Below are positions 38,453 to 46,975 of a stretch of 64,000 bases of DNA, piece by piece. A program made the position numbers and the translations under genes. How positions within the stretch are numbered: the stretch's first letter is position 1; the number at the start of each line of letters is the position of its first letter. A model generated the notes under the pieces. The model had not been told where the DNA came from, did not search any database, and saw only the letters and a program-made list of their open reading frames with translations. Origin of the DNA: an uncultured Roseobacter sp. (GTDB lineage Bacteria > Pseudomonadota > Alphaproteobacteria > Rhodobacterales > Rhodobacteraceae); NCBI RefSeq assembly GCF_947488185.1, contig NZ_CANKYM010000003.1, positions 694,873 through 758,872 on the forward strand, read 5' to 3'.

Positions 38453-39571
38453 ATGGCGGAACGGTTTTCTCTCAAAGATGCGCTTTTCAATGCCGAGACC
38501 GTTGGCCAGCTGGCCAGCGAATACGCCGGTGCTGTCCCCGGCTTTGATGCCGACAGGTTTCAGGCGGAGGCGCTGGCAGGATTTCCCGACCGTGAATTGA
38601 TGGCGCGACTGGACTGGCTCGCCGATTGCATCGAGACGCAGTTGGCGGGAGACTTTCCGACCATGGCGGACCAGCTGGAAGCCGCTATGCCCGCGCCGCT
38701 GGACTCCAGCCTCAAGGACGATGATTTTGGCAAATTCATTCACGCGGTGCCGGGCATTCTGGCCGTACGGCACGGGCTGGAGGACCATCGGGACCGCGCG
38801 ATGGAACTGCTTTACCGCGCCACGCAGCGGTTCTCGATGGAATTCTACATCCGCCCCTTCCTCAACCGCTGGACCGAGGCAACGCTTGCCGATCTGGACA
38901 CATGGGCCGTGGATCAGAACTACCATGTTCGGCGGTTGGTGAGCGAAGGCACCCGTCCGAAACTGCCCTGGGCCAAGGCCGTGACGCTGACACCGGATCA
39001 GACCCTGCCGCTGCTCGACCGGCTGCAGGGGGATCCCACGCGCTATGTGACGCGCTCTGTCGCGAACCATCTCAATGACCTCTCCAAAACTCATGACGAT
39101 CTGGTGCTCGGCAGGCTGTCGGCGTGGCAGGCAAAGGCGACGCAGACACCCAAGGAGTTGGACTGGATGACCCGTCACGCCCTGCGCACCCTGATCAAAC
39201 AGGGGCATCCAGGAGCGATGACTGCCCTGGGCTTTGACGGGGAGGTGCCGGTGTCTGTCGCCCTTGATATCGAAACGCCGCAGGTCGCGATGGGGGAGGC
39301 CTTGTGCTTTTCCTGCCGTGTCGCGGCGGAGGTCGATCTGCCGCTCTTGGTGGACTACAGGATCACCTTTGCCCGTCCGGGCGGCAAACAGGCGGCGAAA
39401 GTGTTCAAGCTGAAGCAGGGCAGGAGCACCCCGGCAAAACCCTTCGAGGTGCGTAAGGTTCACAAGCTGAAAGGCGACGCGACGACATTTACGCTGCACC
39501 CCGGCACACATCTGATCACGGTTCAGGTCAATGGCGTGGACCGCGCGCAGGCATCCTTCGAACTGGGCTGA
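38453..39571 (+). CDS. DNA alkylation repair protein (AlkC/AlkD-like HEAT repeats)
   Basis: The 372-residue protein consists of helical HEAT-like repeats through about residue 260. These contain QNYHVRRLVSEGTRPKLPWA and VTRSVANHLNDLSKTHDDLV, which are hallmarks of the AlkC/AlkD glycosylase families. A C-terminal beta-rich domain follows (about 270-372). That two-part build fits AlkC-type enzymes, which remove N3-alkylated bases. The start is three bases after the SDR stop. Confidence 0.9.
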   Translation: MAERFSLKDALFNAETVGQLASEYAGAVPGFDADRFQAEALAGFPDRELMARLDWLADCIETQLAGDFPTMADQLEAAMPAPLDSSLKDDDFGKFIHAVPGILAVRHGLEDHRDRAMELLYRATQRFSMEFYIRPFLNRWTEATLADLDTWAVDQNYHVRRLVSEGTRPKLPWAKAVTLTPDQTLPLLDRLQGDPTRYVTRSVANHLNDLSKTHDDLVLGRLSAWQAKATQTPKELDWMTRHALRTLIKQGHPGAMTALGFDGEVPVSVALDIETPQVAMGEALCFSCRVAAEVDLPLLVDYRITFARPGGKQAAKVFKLKQGRSTPAKPFEVRKVHKLKGDATTFTLHPGTHLITVQVNGVDRAQASFELG

Positions 39572-39716
39572 GGCGGGTCTTGGCCGCGCCGGTTGAATCT
39601 CGGGCGGGACGATCTGCCTGTACTGTGGAGGCGCGCGCGCGGCTACAGTGCTTGCGGGCGCGCCTAAGGGCTGATAGCCCGTTACCCGATGAATTCTATC
39701 GGATTTGGACCGCCAC

Positions 39717-40799
39717 GTGACCACTCCCCCTGCACGGCTGGAAATCAGGAACCTGCGCCGCGTCTTTGACGGGCGCGCCGTGGTTGATAACGTCAGCATT
39801 GCCATTCAGCCGGGGCAGGTGACCTGCCTGCTGGGGCCCTCGGGTTGCGGTAAATCCACGACCCTGCGGATGATCGCGGGCGTGGAGATGCAGGACAGCG
39901 GCGAGATTTACGTGGACGGCCAACTGGTCTGTGACACGATTTTCCGCCTGCCGCCGGAAAGGCGCGAGATCGGCCTGATGTTTCAGGACTTCGCCCTCTT
40001 CCCGCATCTCAGCGTGGCCGACAATGTGGCCTTTGGCCTGAAGGGGGCCACCAAAGTCCAGAAACGCGCGCGGGTGGAGGAGCTGCTGGAGCGGGTGGAC
40101 CTGATGCGCTTCATCGATGGCTTTCCACATCAGCTGTCAGGCGGGGAACAGCAGCGCGTTGCGCTGGCCCGCGCGTTGGCACCGAAGCCCAAGATCATGC
40201 TGATGGACGAGCCCTTCTCTGGCCTCGACAATCGCCTACGCGACGGCATTCGGGACGAGACCCTGACCATCCTTAAGGAAGAGAACACAGCCGTCCTGCT
40301 GGTTACCCACGAGCCTGAAGAGGCCATGCGCATGGCCGATGAAATCGCTTTGATGCGCGACGGCAGGATTGTGCAGCAGGGCGCGCCCTATAATGTCTAT
40401 ACCCGGCCCGTGGACCGCGCCGCCGTGGCTTTCTTTTCGGATGCCAACGTGCTGCGGGCCACGGTGAGCGGCGCCTTGGCGGAAACCCCCTTCGGTCAGT
40501 TTCTGGCGCCCGGTGTTCCGGATGGCACGGACGTACATATCGTCTTTCGACCGCAACACCTGCGCATTGATTTCGACCGCAACGGGCAGGGGCCCAAACC
40601 CACCGCGACGGACGGCACCGCAGCGCGGGGCGTCGTGCAGCGGGCGCGGTTCATGGGCAATGAAAGCCTTGTGGAGTTTGCGATGGACTATGACGGCTCC
40701 GTCCTGCGCGCGACGGTGCCCAATGTGTTCCTGCCGCAACCGGGGACCGTCATGTGGCTGACGATCCGGCGTGACAGATGCTTTGTATTCGATGCCTGA
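39717..40799 (+). CDS. ABC transporter ATP-binding protein (FbpC-like), orphan
   Basis: The 360-residue ATPase has Walker A GPSGCGKST (40-48), QDFALFPHLSVADNV, the signature LSGGEQQRVALARAL, Walker B with DEPFSGLD, and a C-terminal TOBE-like part. It resembles ferric-iron importer ATPases. No permease or binding protein gene is near. The GTG at 39717 has GGA seven bases away and is preferred over the TTG at 39705. The 133-base gap before it contains GC-rich inverted stretches but no gene. Confidence 0.88.
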   Translation: MTTPPARLEIRNLRRVFDGRAVVDNVSIAIQPGQVTCLLGPSGCGKSTTLRMIAGVEMQDSGEIYVDGQLVCDTIFRLPPERREIGLMFQDFALFPHLSVADNVAFGLKGATKVQKRARVEELLERVDLMRFIDGFPHQLSGGEQQRVALARALAPKPKIMLMDEPFSGLDNRLRDGIRDETLTILKEENTAVLLVTHEPEEAMRMADEIALMRDGRIVQQGAPYNVYTRPVDRAAVAFFSDANVLRATVSGALAETPFGQFLAPGVPDGTDVHIVFRPQHLRIDFDRNGQGPKPTATDGTAARGVVQRARFMGNESLVEFAMDYDGSVLRATVPNVFLPQPGTVMWLTIRRDRCFVFDA

Positions 40800-40820
40800 G
40801 GGGCGCAGAGGAGGATGGCG

Positions 40821-41171
40821 ATGACAAGACTGCTGGTGGAATTCGGGATGGGCACGTCGCTGCGGCGCGGCGACTATACGCAGGCGGCGGTGCGGGGGGT
40901 GAAGGACGCGCTCTGGCACAATTCGATCAACCTGGCGGAGCTTTTCGGGTTTGAGAAAACGGATATGCAGATCCGCGTCGACATTGGTGTGCAAAATCCC
41001 GAGGCGGTGAATGTGGCCGAGGTGCTCGAGGTTTTTCCCTACGGTCAGGCAGAGGTGCATGTGCAGCACGGCGGGCTGGATATTGCGCGCCCTGAGGGCG
41101 AGGGCAACCCGACGATCATGGCCAATGTGGCGCTGACCGTGGGCTTTGACATGGAGCGGGCCGATGGCTAA
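40821..41171 (+). CDS. Lin0512-family protein, first of a tandem pair
   Basis: The 116-residue protein has the family start RLLVEFGMGTSLRRGDYTQAAVRGVKDAL and the repeat-like VRVDIGVQNPEAVN-type stretch (here IRVDIGVQNPEAVN). The ATG at 40821 is chosen because AGGAGG (40809-40814) abuts the alternative ATG at 40815. Function is unknown. The stop overlaps the second copy by eight bases. Confidence 0.82.
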   Translation: MTRLLVEFGMGTSLRRGDYTQAAVRGVKDALWHNSINLAELFGFEKTDMQIRVDIGVQNPEAVNVAEVLEVFPYGQAEVHVQHGGLDIARPEGEGNPTIMANVALTVGFDMERADG

Positions 41172-41532
41172 ACAACGTCTGATCATAGAAATGGGCATGG
41201 GCAACGACCTGCACGGGCAGGATTACACCAAGGCGGCCAAACGCGCGATCGAGGATGCGTTTCGGCATTCGTCGCTGCCGATCTTTGGCGTGGTTGGACT
41301 GAGCCACGACCAGATGCGGGTTCAGGTCACCGTCGGGGTGCAAGACCCCGAGGCCGTGGATGTGGACGCCCTCGTGTCAACCCTGCCGCGGGGCCGTGCA
41401 GAGGTGCTTGTGGTCAAGGGTGGGCTGAACGTCGGCACGGACACGGATGACCCGATTGTGATCGCGCAAGCCAGCGTGGAGGCATTTCTGCCGCCGCAAA
41501 CCGATTGGCGGCTGCGCGCTCAAAGCCAGTAA
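41164..41532 (+). CDS. Lin0512-family protein, second of a tandem pair
   Basis: The 122-residue paralogue shows RLIIEMGMGNDLHGQDYTKAAKRAIEDAF and VQVTVGVQDPEAVD. It matches the first copy along the whole core, so the pair arose by duplication. Overlapping frames suggest paired expression and possibly a heteromeric product. No catalytic motif is recognised. Confidence 0.82.
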   Translation: MAKQRLIIEMGMGNDLHGQDYTKAAKRAIEDAFRHSSLPIFGVVGLSHDQMRVQVTVGVQDPEAVDVDALVSTLPRGRAEVLVVKGGLNVGTDTDDPIVIAQASVEAFLPPQTDWRLRAQSQ

Positions 41533-41546
41533 TTTTTTTCGATAGT

Positions 41547-41577
41547 TTGGACTATTTTCGGACTTTATGCGTTATCC
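41547..41577 (+). promoter_or_regulatory. Possible promoter of the glycine-zipper lipoprotein gene
   Basis: TTGGAC (41547-41552) and TTATCC (41572-41577) are spaced by 19 bases, or 18 if GTTATC is used, and lie about 60 bases before the start at 41635. The region is AT-rich for this genome. The match is modest. Confidence 0.25.
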
Positions 41578-41634
41578 CTTTACGGGCGCGCTGCATGTCG
41601 CGGGCGACCCAATGTTTGAAAAAGGACCAGTACG

Positions 41635-41865
41635 ATGAAAAAATTCGGTATTCTCAGCGCTTTGGGTGTGATGGCACTGCTGCAGGCCTGTGCAACAACC
41701 CCGCAACAGCAACGGCAGGTCGGATGCACCGGCGCCGGTGTAGCCGGTGCTCTGGCCGGTGCTGCTGTTGGCAATCAGCTGGGTGGCGGATCCGGCAGAG
41801 ACATCCTGACTGCCGGTGGTGCGGTTGCGGGTGGCCTTGCCGGGAACAACGCGGCGGGCTGCTGA
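41635..41865 (+). CDS. Small glycine-zipper lipoprotein
   Basis: The 76-residue protein has signal MKKFGILSALGVMALLQAC with the lipidated Cys19. It then has repeated small-residue stretches (GAGVAGALAGAAVGNQLGGG and GGAVAGGLAGN) typical of glycine-zipper envelope proteins. These often associate with the outer membrane. AAAGGA precedes the ATG. Confidence 0.82.
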   Translation: MKKFGILSALGVMALLQACATTPQQQRQVGCTGAGVAGALAGAAVGNQLGGGSGRDILTAGGAVAGGLAGNNAAGC

Positions 41866-41919
41866 GCGCGAAAGCGTTAATGTCTCGCGTTCCTTGCGCG
41901 GTGACCGATCTGCGACGCC

Positions 41920-42585
41920 TCAGGGTACATAGTCGGCCAGCGTCTTTCCGGGCTCATCGACAAAAAGCTCGGGAAGCGCCTCCGCCGTCTGGATCAGATC
42001 GACCCGGAACACGCGGAAATCATTGCGTAATTCGCACCATGATGTGAGCGTCCAGATCCGCCCCCAGTACTCCATATGCAGGGGGCGGATCGTACGTGTG
42101 GTCACCCGGGCCTCCTTGGAGGTATAGGTCAGGCGCAGTTTCTGTTTCGCCCGGATCGCCGCGCGTAGCGTCGGCATGTGGGCAAACCCGCGTGCAGCAT
42201 CCGCGAAAGGGTAGACCGCAAATTTCCACTGATCGGCATCGGCGATGGTCTTTGTGGGTAGAACCGCGTCAACCTTGTCGGCAAGGCTGAGCGCGGCAGC
42301 TTTCAGATCAGGGTCAGCGGCTTCCGCCACAATCGCCATGCCGAGGTTCAGCGCCTCCAGCTCCGCCACGGTCAGGTTCAGCGGCGGCAGGCTGATCGCT
42401 TCGGTGATCATGTAGCCCACGCCGCGTTCGCCCTCCACCGGGACGCCAGAGGCCACGAGCGTGTCCATGTCCCGGTAAATCGTGCGGGTTGAGACTTCAA
42501 GGGTTTCCGCGATGTCCTGCGCGCGGTGCAGTTTCCCGTCGCGCAGGATCTGTATTATATCGAAAAGGCGGTCAGTGCGGCGCAT
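41920..42585 (-). CDS. WYL-domain transcriptional regulator (YafY-like)
   Basis: The 221-residue protein has an N-terminal winged helix (RLFDIIQILRDGKLHRAQDIAETLEVSTRTIYRDMDTL) and a WYL-type ligand domain (about 130-205, with RTIRPLHMEYWGRIWTLTSWCELR). Such regulators sense small molecules or single-stranded DNA. It lies 27 bases after the exported ABM-like gene on the same strand, so the two probably form an operon. The strong inverted repeat upstream of that gene is a candidate site for it. Confidence 0.9.
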   Translation of the reverse strand: MRRTDRLFDIIQILRDGKLHRAQDIAETLEVSTRTIYRDMDTLVASGVPVEGERGVGYMITEAISLPPLNLTVAELEALNLGMAIVAEAADPDLKAAALSLADKVDAVLPTKTIADADQWKFAVYPFADAARGFAHMPTLRAAIRAKQKLRLTYTSKEARVTTRTIRPLHMEYWGRIWTLTSWCELRNDFRVFRVDLIQTAEALPELFVDEPGKTLADYVP

Positions 42586-42612
42586 GGGCCGACCCTGCCA
42601 CCGACCCGCTGT

Positions 42613-42987
42613 CTAGTCCATCTGCATCAGAACCGGCGCATGGCGCAACTGTGCTGATCCCTCCGCCATCATGGCAAAGAACGCAGCGAATTCAGGGCGT
42701 TCCATTGCCTGCGCTTCGGTGGTCTTGGCCGCGTCAAGCGATGTCCAGAGGATGTAGTCGGTCCAGAGGCCGTTTTCATCCCGCGACAATTGACGGGACA
42801 GAACGGCACCGGTGTCGCGCAGGAAGGCTTCGGTCTTGCGCGCCGCCTGCAACAGGTCTTCGGTTTTGATACCCTCCTTGACTGTGTAGGTTACAATTTC
42901 GGCAACCGGCATCTGTGCCGTGCCGCCCCCGGCAGTATCCGCTGCCGCAAATGGTAAAAGGGGGGTAAGACGCGTGAGTGTGCGCAT
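42613..42987 (-). CDS. Exported ABM-like monooxygenase-fold protein
   Basis: The 124-residue protein has a signal-like N-terminus (RTLTRLTPLLPFAAADTAGGGTAQ). A dimeric alpha/beta barrel-type core follows: AEIVTYTVKEGIKTEDLLQAA, LSRDENGLWTDYILWTSLDAA and RPEFAAFFAMM. The fold is that of antibiotic-biosynthesis-monooxygenase relatives, but no catalytic residues can be assigned. AAAGGA supports the ATG at 42985-42987. Longer frames reaching to 43944 are antisense to tat genes. Confidence 0.7.
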   Translation of the reverse strand: MRTLTRLTPLLPFAAADTAGGGTAQMPVAEIVTYTVKEGIKTEDLLQAARKTEAFLRDTGAVLSRQLSRDENGLWTDYILWTSLDAAKTTEAQAMERPEFAAFFAMMAEGSAQLRHAPVLMQMD

Positions 42988-43031
42988 GAACGTATCCTTT
43001 CTGTATCTTGCGTTCGACGTGGACATGGCAG

Positions 43032-43063
43032 ACATCAACTGACATAAACCTGTCAGTTGATGT
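43032..43063. promoter_or_regulatory. 13-bp perfect inverted repeat, likely operator
   Basis: Arms 43032-43044 (ACATCAACTGACA) and 43051-43063 are exact reverse complements around a 6-base spacer. The site is 45 bases before the start of the ABM-like gene. On that strand TTGAAC next to it and TATGTC inside it could be promoter boxes, so a bound protein would block transcription. No T run follows, so it is not a terminator. Confidence 0.65.
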
Positions 43064-43212
43064 TCAAAGGCTGTGATTTCTTGAATAAGTGACAGGTGTC
43101 CAAGGCCGTTTGGACGCATCAGCGCTTTCGGGATCTGCAGGATTTCCGTAGTTGTATACGCGACTTGAGCGGGGCCCTGCTGTCGGGATTCGCACGATAT
43201 GGGAGAAATGAC

Positions 43213-43422
43213 ATGTTGAACAATATTGGTCTGCCGGGCCTGCTGCTGATTGCCGTGGTGGTGCTTGTGCTCTTTGGCCGTGGCAAAATCTCGAGCCTCA
43301 TGGGCGAAGTGGGCAAGGGCATCACCTCGTTCAAGAAAGGCATCAGCGAAGGCCAGGACGAAATCGCCAAGGCCGAAGAGGCCAAGGACGTCACCCCCGA
43401 GACCGAGAAAGACAAGGTCTAA
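43213..43422 (+). CDS. tatA: Twin-arginine translocase subunit TatA
   Basis: The 69-residue protein has the N-terminal membrane helix ([19 protein letters not shown]), the FGRGKI hinge and an amphipathic helix ([16 protein letters not shown]), then a charged tail. This is the TatA/E pattern. GGGAGA precedes the ATG at 43213. It begins the tatABC operon. Confidence 0.93.
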   Translation: MLNNIGLPGLLLIAVVVLVLFGRGKISSLMGEVGKGITSFKKGISEGQDEIAKAEEAKDVTPETEKDKV

Positions 43423-43425
43423 ACC

Positions 43426-43878
43426 ATGCTCGACATCGGCTGGACGGAGATGCTGGTCATCGGCATCGTCGCACTCATTGTTGTGGGTCCCAAGGATTTG
43501 CCGGTTCTGTTCCGAAAGCTGGGGCAGGCGGTGGGCAAGGCCAAGGGCATGGCGCGCGAGTTCAGCCGGGCCATGAATGATGCCGCCGATGAAACCGGTA
43601 TGAAAGACGTGGCCAAGGGGCTGAAAACGGCAACGAACCCGATTAACTCCGCGATGGATGGTGTCAAATCCGCCGCTGCCGATCTGGGCAACTTCGATCC
43701 TGACAGTGAGACCGGCAAGCTGGCGGCTCAACGGGCGGAAGACACCAAGAAAATTCAGGCCGCCACGGCGCGCGCTGCAGCGGATCGCAAGATGAAAGAG
43801 GCGCAGGAAGCGCAGGCCAAGGCGGCCGAGCTTGAGGCGGCGCGTGATTCCGAGCCACCTGCAAAGAGTGAAACATGA
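43426..43878 (+). CDS. tatB: Twin-arginine translocase subunit TatB
   Basis: The 150-residue protein starts [33 protein letters not shown], the classic TatB helix with the GPK(D/E)LP hinge. A long helical, Ala/Lys-rich tail follows. TatB with TatC binds twin-arginine signal peptides. It lies three bases after tatA and overlaps tatC by four. Confidence 0.93.
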   Translation: MLDIGWTEMLVIGIVALIVVGPKDLPVLFRKLGQAVGKAKGMAREFSRAMNDAADETGMKDVAKGLKTATNPINSAMDGVKSAAADLGNFDPDSETGKLAAQRAEDTKKIQAATARAAADRKMKEAQEAQAKAAELEAARDSEPPAKSET

Positions 43879-44789
43879 GCGCATCTGACGACATTGACGA
43901 AAGCGCCGCCCCGCTGATCGAGCATCTGGCGGAGTTGCGCACACGGCTGATCCGCTCTGTGATCGCCTTCCTGATCGGTATCGTGCTGGTCTTCACGGTG
44001 GCCGAGCCGATTCTGCAATTCCTCCTGGGTCCGATCGAGGAAACCCTGAGGGAATTGGGCGATCCGTCGCCCACCATGCAGTACACCTCGCCCCAGGAAT
44101 ACCTCTTCACCCTGTTCCGCATCTCCATGGTCTTTGGCTTTGCGCTGGCCTTTCCCGTGATCGGGGTGCAGCTCTGGCGCTTCGTCGCGCCGGGGCTTTA
44201 CCGTACGGAAAAGAACGCCTTTCTGCCCTTTCTGATCGCATCGCCCGTCATGTTCCTGCTGGGCGCATCCTTTGCACATTTCGTCGTGACGCCGCTGGCC
44301 ATGGCCTTTTTCCTCGGCTTTGCGGATGTGCCCTCGATCATCGCGGACCTTATGGGGTCTGTCACTGGCGCGGATCAGGTACCGGTTGCCGCTGGCGCTG
44401 CGCAGGAGGGTATTCGCATTACCTTCTTCGGGAAGGTGAACGAATCCCTTGATATCACGCTGAAATTCATCATGGCCTTTGGGCTTTGCTTTCAACTGCC
44501 GGTGCTTCTGACCCTGATGGGCAAGGCCGGGTTGGTGAACGCCGAGGGGCTTGGCAATGTCCGGAAATATGCTGTCGTGGCCATTCTCGTGCTGGCTGCC
44601 TTGGTCACGCCGCCCGATGTCATCACGCAGGGCATTCTCTTCACAGTGGTCTACGGGCTCTACGAGGTGTCTATTTTCCTTGTCCGGCGGGTGGAGACCA
44701 AGCGCGAAGCGAAGCTGCGCGAGGAAGGTGTCTGGTTCGAGGATGACGATGAAGAAGCCGATGACATCTCCGAGGACCAACTGAAGTGA
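43875..44789 (+). CDS. tatC: Twin-arginine translocase subunit TatC
   Basis: The 304-residue protein has six membrane helices and family marks [16 protein letters not shown] and the conserved [22 protein letters not shown] loop between helices 3 and 4 is rather long (about residues 155-190), and the C-terminus is acidic (DDDEEADD). It is the receptor for Tat substrates. It overlaps the ATPase gene by four bases. Confidence 0.95.
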   Translation: MSASDDIDESAAPLIEHLAELRTRLIRSVIAFLIGIVLVFTVAEPILQFLLGPIEETLRELGDPSPTMQYTSPQEYLFTLFRISMVFGFALAFPVIGVQLWRFVAPGLYRTEKNAFLPFLIASPVMFLLGASFAHFVVTPLAMAFFLGFADVPSIIADLMGSVTGADQVPVAAGAAQEGIRITFFGKVNESLDITLKFIMAFGLCFQLPVLLTLMGKAGLVNAEGLGNVRKYAVVAILVLAALVTPPDVITQGILFTVVYGLYEVSIFLVRRVETKREAKLREEGVWFEDDDEEADDISEDQLK

Positions 44790-45631
44790 TCGACGATCCG
44801 ATGGACCGCATCGCGGCGGCACTGGAGCGCATGGCGCCAGCGCCGCAACCCGCGCCTGATTTTTCCGCGGCTCCGGCCTTTGTCTGGCATGTGGACCCGG
44901 ATCGTCTGGAACCGGTGCAGCATGTCGCGCGGGTGGATTTGCCTTTGCTGGTTGGTGTGGACCGATCACGGGATACCTTGCTGAAGAATACCGAACAGTT
45001 TGCCCGCGGATTGCCCGCAAACAACGCGCTGCTTTGGGGCGCACGAGGTATGGGAAAATCAAGCCTTGTGAAGGCAATACATGGCAAAGTTCGTGCACAA
45101 CATGAGGTTTTGCGCATCGTCGAATTGCAGCGCGAGGATCTGCCCTCCGTTGGGCGCCTGTTGAACCTGCTGCGCGGTGCGCCCTATCGTTTCATTCTGT
45201 TTTGCGACGATCTGTCGTTTGGCCATGATGATGCGCACTACAAGAGCCTGAAAGCGGTGCTGGACGGTGGTATCGAAGGGCGACCGGAGAATGTGGTGTT
45301 CTACGCGACATCGAACCGGCGCCACCTCATGCCCCGTGACATGATCGAAAACGAGCGTGGCAGCGCGATCAACCCCTCCGAAGCGGTTGAGGAAAAGGTA
45401 TCGCTGTCGGATCGGTTTGGGCTGTGGCTGGGCTTCCACCCTTGCGACCAGGACCAGTATTTGGAGATGATCCGCGGCTATTGCGATGCCTATGGTGTCG
45501 AAATCTCGGAAGATGACCTGCATGCGGAAGCCATTGAATGGCAGGCCACACGTGGTGCGCGCTCGGGCCGCGTGGCCTGGCAGTACTTTACCGATTTGGC
45601 GGGCAGGCGGGGTGTGGTGTTGGCCGATTGA
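44786..45631 (+). CDS. DUF815-type AAA ATP-binding protein
   Basis: The 281-residue protein has Walker A GARGMGKSS (residues 85-93, Lys91), Walker B FILFCDDLSF and the sensor stretch FYATSNRRHLMPRDM. I place it in the DUF815 ATPase family. Function is unknown. Coupling to tatC by an ATGA overlap suggests it is made with the Tat system, though this position may be only historical. Confidence 0.88.
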   Translation: MIDDPMDRIAAALERMAPAPQPAPDFSAAPAFVWHVDPDRLEPVQHVARVDLPLLVGVDRSRDTLLKNTEQFARGLPANNALLWGARGMGKSSLVKAIHGKVRAQHEVLRIVELQREDLPSVGRLLNLLRGAPYRFILFCDDLSFGHDDAHYKSLKAVLDGGIEGRPENVVFYATSNRRHLMPRDMIENERGSAINPSEAVEEKVSLSDRFGLWLGFHPCDQDQYLEMIRGYCDAYGVEISEDDLHAEAIEWQATRGARSGRVAWQYFTDLAGRRGVVLAD

Positions 45632-45793
45632 CGGGCTGAACCAGGCGAACAACCTTGGTGCGGCGTCCAGAGCATCTCATTGCCGTTCGGTTGCGTTGCA
45701 AAGTGATGCAAAGCGATTTGCAGAATCCGCTGTCCTTGTTGCCGAGAAAGAACGATGCCGTGACCGTCTGTGCGGTTTTTCTCAAGGAATGGG

Positions 45794-46819
45794 TCATGAG
45801 AGCAGGCACGCCGCCTCGAAACGGCGCAAGCAGCGCGCGGCCTTGGGTCCAAAGGACTGCAGGTCCGGGAAGAGCGTTTCGATTTCCATCCGCGCCGCCG
45901 GATTCACAGTCTGCAGCGTCATGTCACCGGGATAGAGGCTTTCCGACCACAATCCCGAGGCCTGCACCAGATGATGCGCATCAAAGAGGATGTGACAGTA
46001 AGTCACGATACCCCCGGGGCGTCTGTAGACACCGTCGTGTCCCAGAAGGTCGACAGCGCGTACCAGGACATCCGGCGCGCCGTACAGCAGCTCCGCCCGC
46101 CAGTCTTCCAGCAGCAAGGCATGTTGTGGCGAGACAATCAGATCGCGGTCGTTTCCTAAAACGCCTGCTGAAATGACGATGGGCGCAAGATCGCCCACTG
46201 CGGGCACCATGGTCGCGCCCGCCCATCGCAGCGGCTGTGCGCCAGCTTCCCGTGTCAACACCATGTCATCTGCCTTCAACGTCTCTACAGCCCGCGGCCC
46301 GGATGGTGTTTCGATCAGCGTTCCCGCCGCAAAACAGACAACAGTAGCCCCGAGACCCAGATGCGGCGTGCTATTATCATTCTCGACGATGCCAAGGACG
46401 TTCAGGTCGGTGTCTGCCGGGGGCATGCCGTCGGGAAAGACCAGGAAGTATCCGTTTTCCGCACCTGCCTGGATGGCATCGTCATTGTTCAGATCGACGT
46501 CGATGACAGCGACTCGCCACGTATCGGCGCCGTCGGTCACTTCGAAAGTATAGTCCCAGATCAGCTGGGTCTGTGTGCCGCCGATATCGGTGGTTTGCTC
46601 CCAGGTACCGCCAATCTGTTCCTGCGCCGAGACTTCTTCATTTGTCGGATCGCCATTGAATTGGGTGGCCCCGTCGTTTTCCTCGACAACGAAATAGGTG
46701 TCGGTGCCGGTATAGCGCCAGACCCCGCTGGGGGCGAAGCGATAGTCAATCGCCGCGCCACCAGTGGTTGATGACTGTGTGCCGAAAATGGCGAATGTAT
46801 AGGCGTAGAAAATCGCCAT
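45794..46819 (-). CDS. Hint-domain protein (second of two)
   Basis: The 341-residue protein has an N-terminal domain of about 155 residues. It includes GTDTYFVVEEND, IWDYTFEV and VAVIDVDLNNDDAIQ, suggesting a beta-rich calcium-binding type fold. The Hint domain begins at Cys162 (VVCFAAGTLIE) with VETLKADDMVLTREAGAQPLRWAG and LIVSPQHALLLED. The Hint part matches the protein at 36522 only in domain type, and the N-terminal parts differ. The ATG at 46817-46819 is chosen over an upstream frame to 46900. The 162-base gap to the tat-linked ATPase has no gene. Confidence 0.85.
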   Translation of the reverse strand: MAIFYAYTFAIFGTQSSTTGGAAIDYRFAPSGVWRYTGTDTYFVVEENDGATQFNGDPTNEEVSAQEQIGGTWEQTTDIGGTQTQLIWDYTFEVTDGADTWRVAVIDVDLNNDDAIQAGAENGYFLVFPDGMPPADTDLNVLGIVENDNSTPHLGLGATVVCFAAGTLIETPSGPRAVETLKADDMVLTREAGAQPLRWAGATMVPAVGDLAPIVISAGVLGNDRDLIVSPQHALLLEDWRAELLYGAPDVLVRAVDLLGHDGVYRRPGGIVTYCHILFDAHHLVQASGLWSESLYPGDMTLQTVNPAARMEIETLFPDLQSFGPKAARCLRRFEAACLLS

Positions 46820-46975
46820 AGGTGCCGTCCAATGGTTGAAAACCTGTTGGATTGTTTCTGACGGTGAAACGCGGCAGCAGAATGGCCCGTGATCCGGCAT
46901 TGGGGCAGGATCAGGGCATTTCCCGGGTTATTTCAGTGCGTTAACACTTTTAGATTGTTTTGATCGGCGCGCCTA

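Noticed and set aside
39630..39683. GC-only inverted stretch and small hairpin after the DNA repair gene
   Set aside because: Seven-base GCGCGC-type arms arise easily in this GC-rich DNA, and no T run follows.
37652..39805. 717-codon minus-strand frame across the SDR and DNA repair genes
   Set aside because: It crosses two real genes and their junction; its composition is unlike a folded protein.
45632..45793. Possible terminator ACCG-N6-CGGT plus T run near 45765
   Set aside because: A four-base stem is too weak to call.
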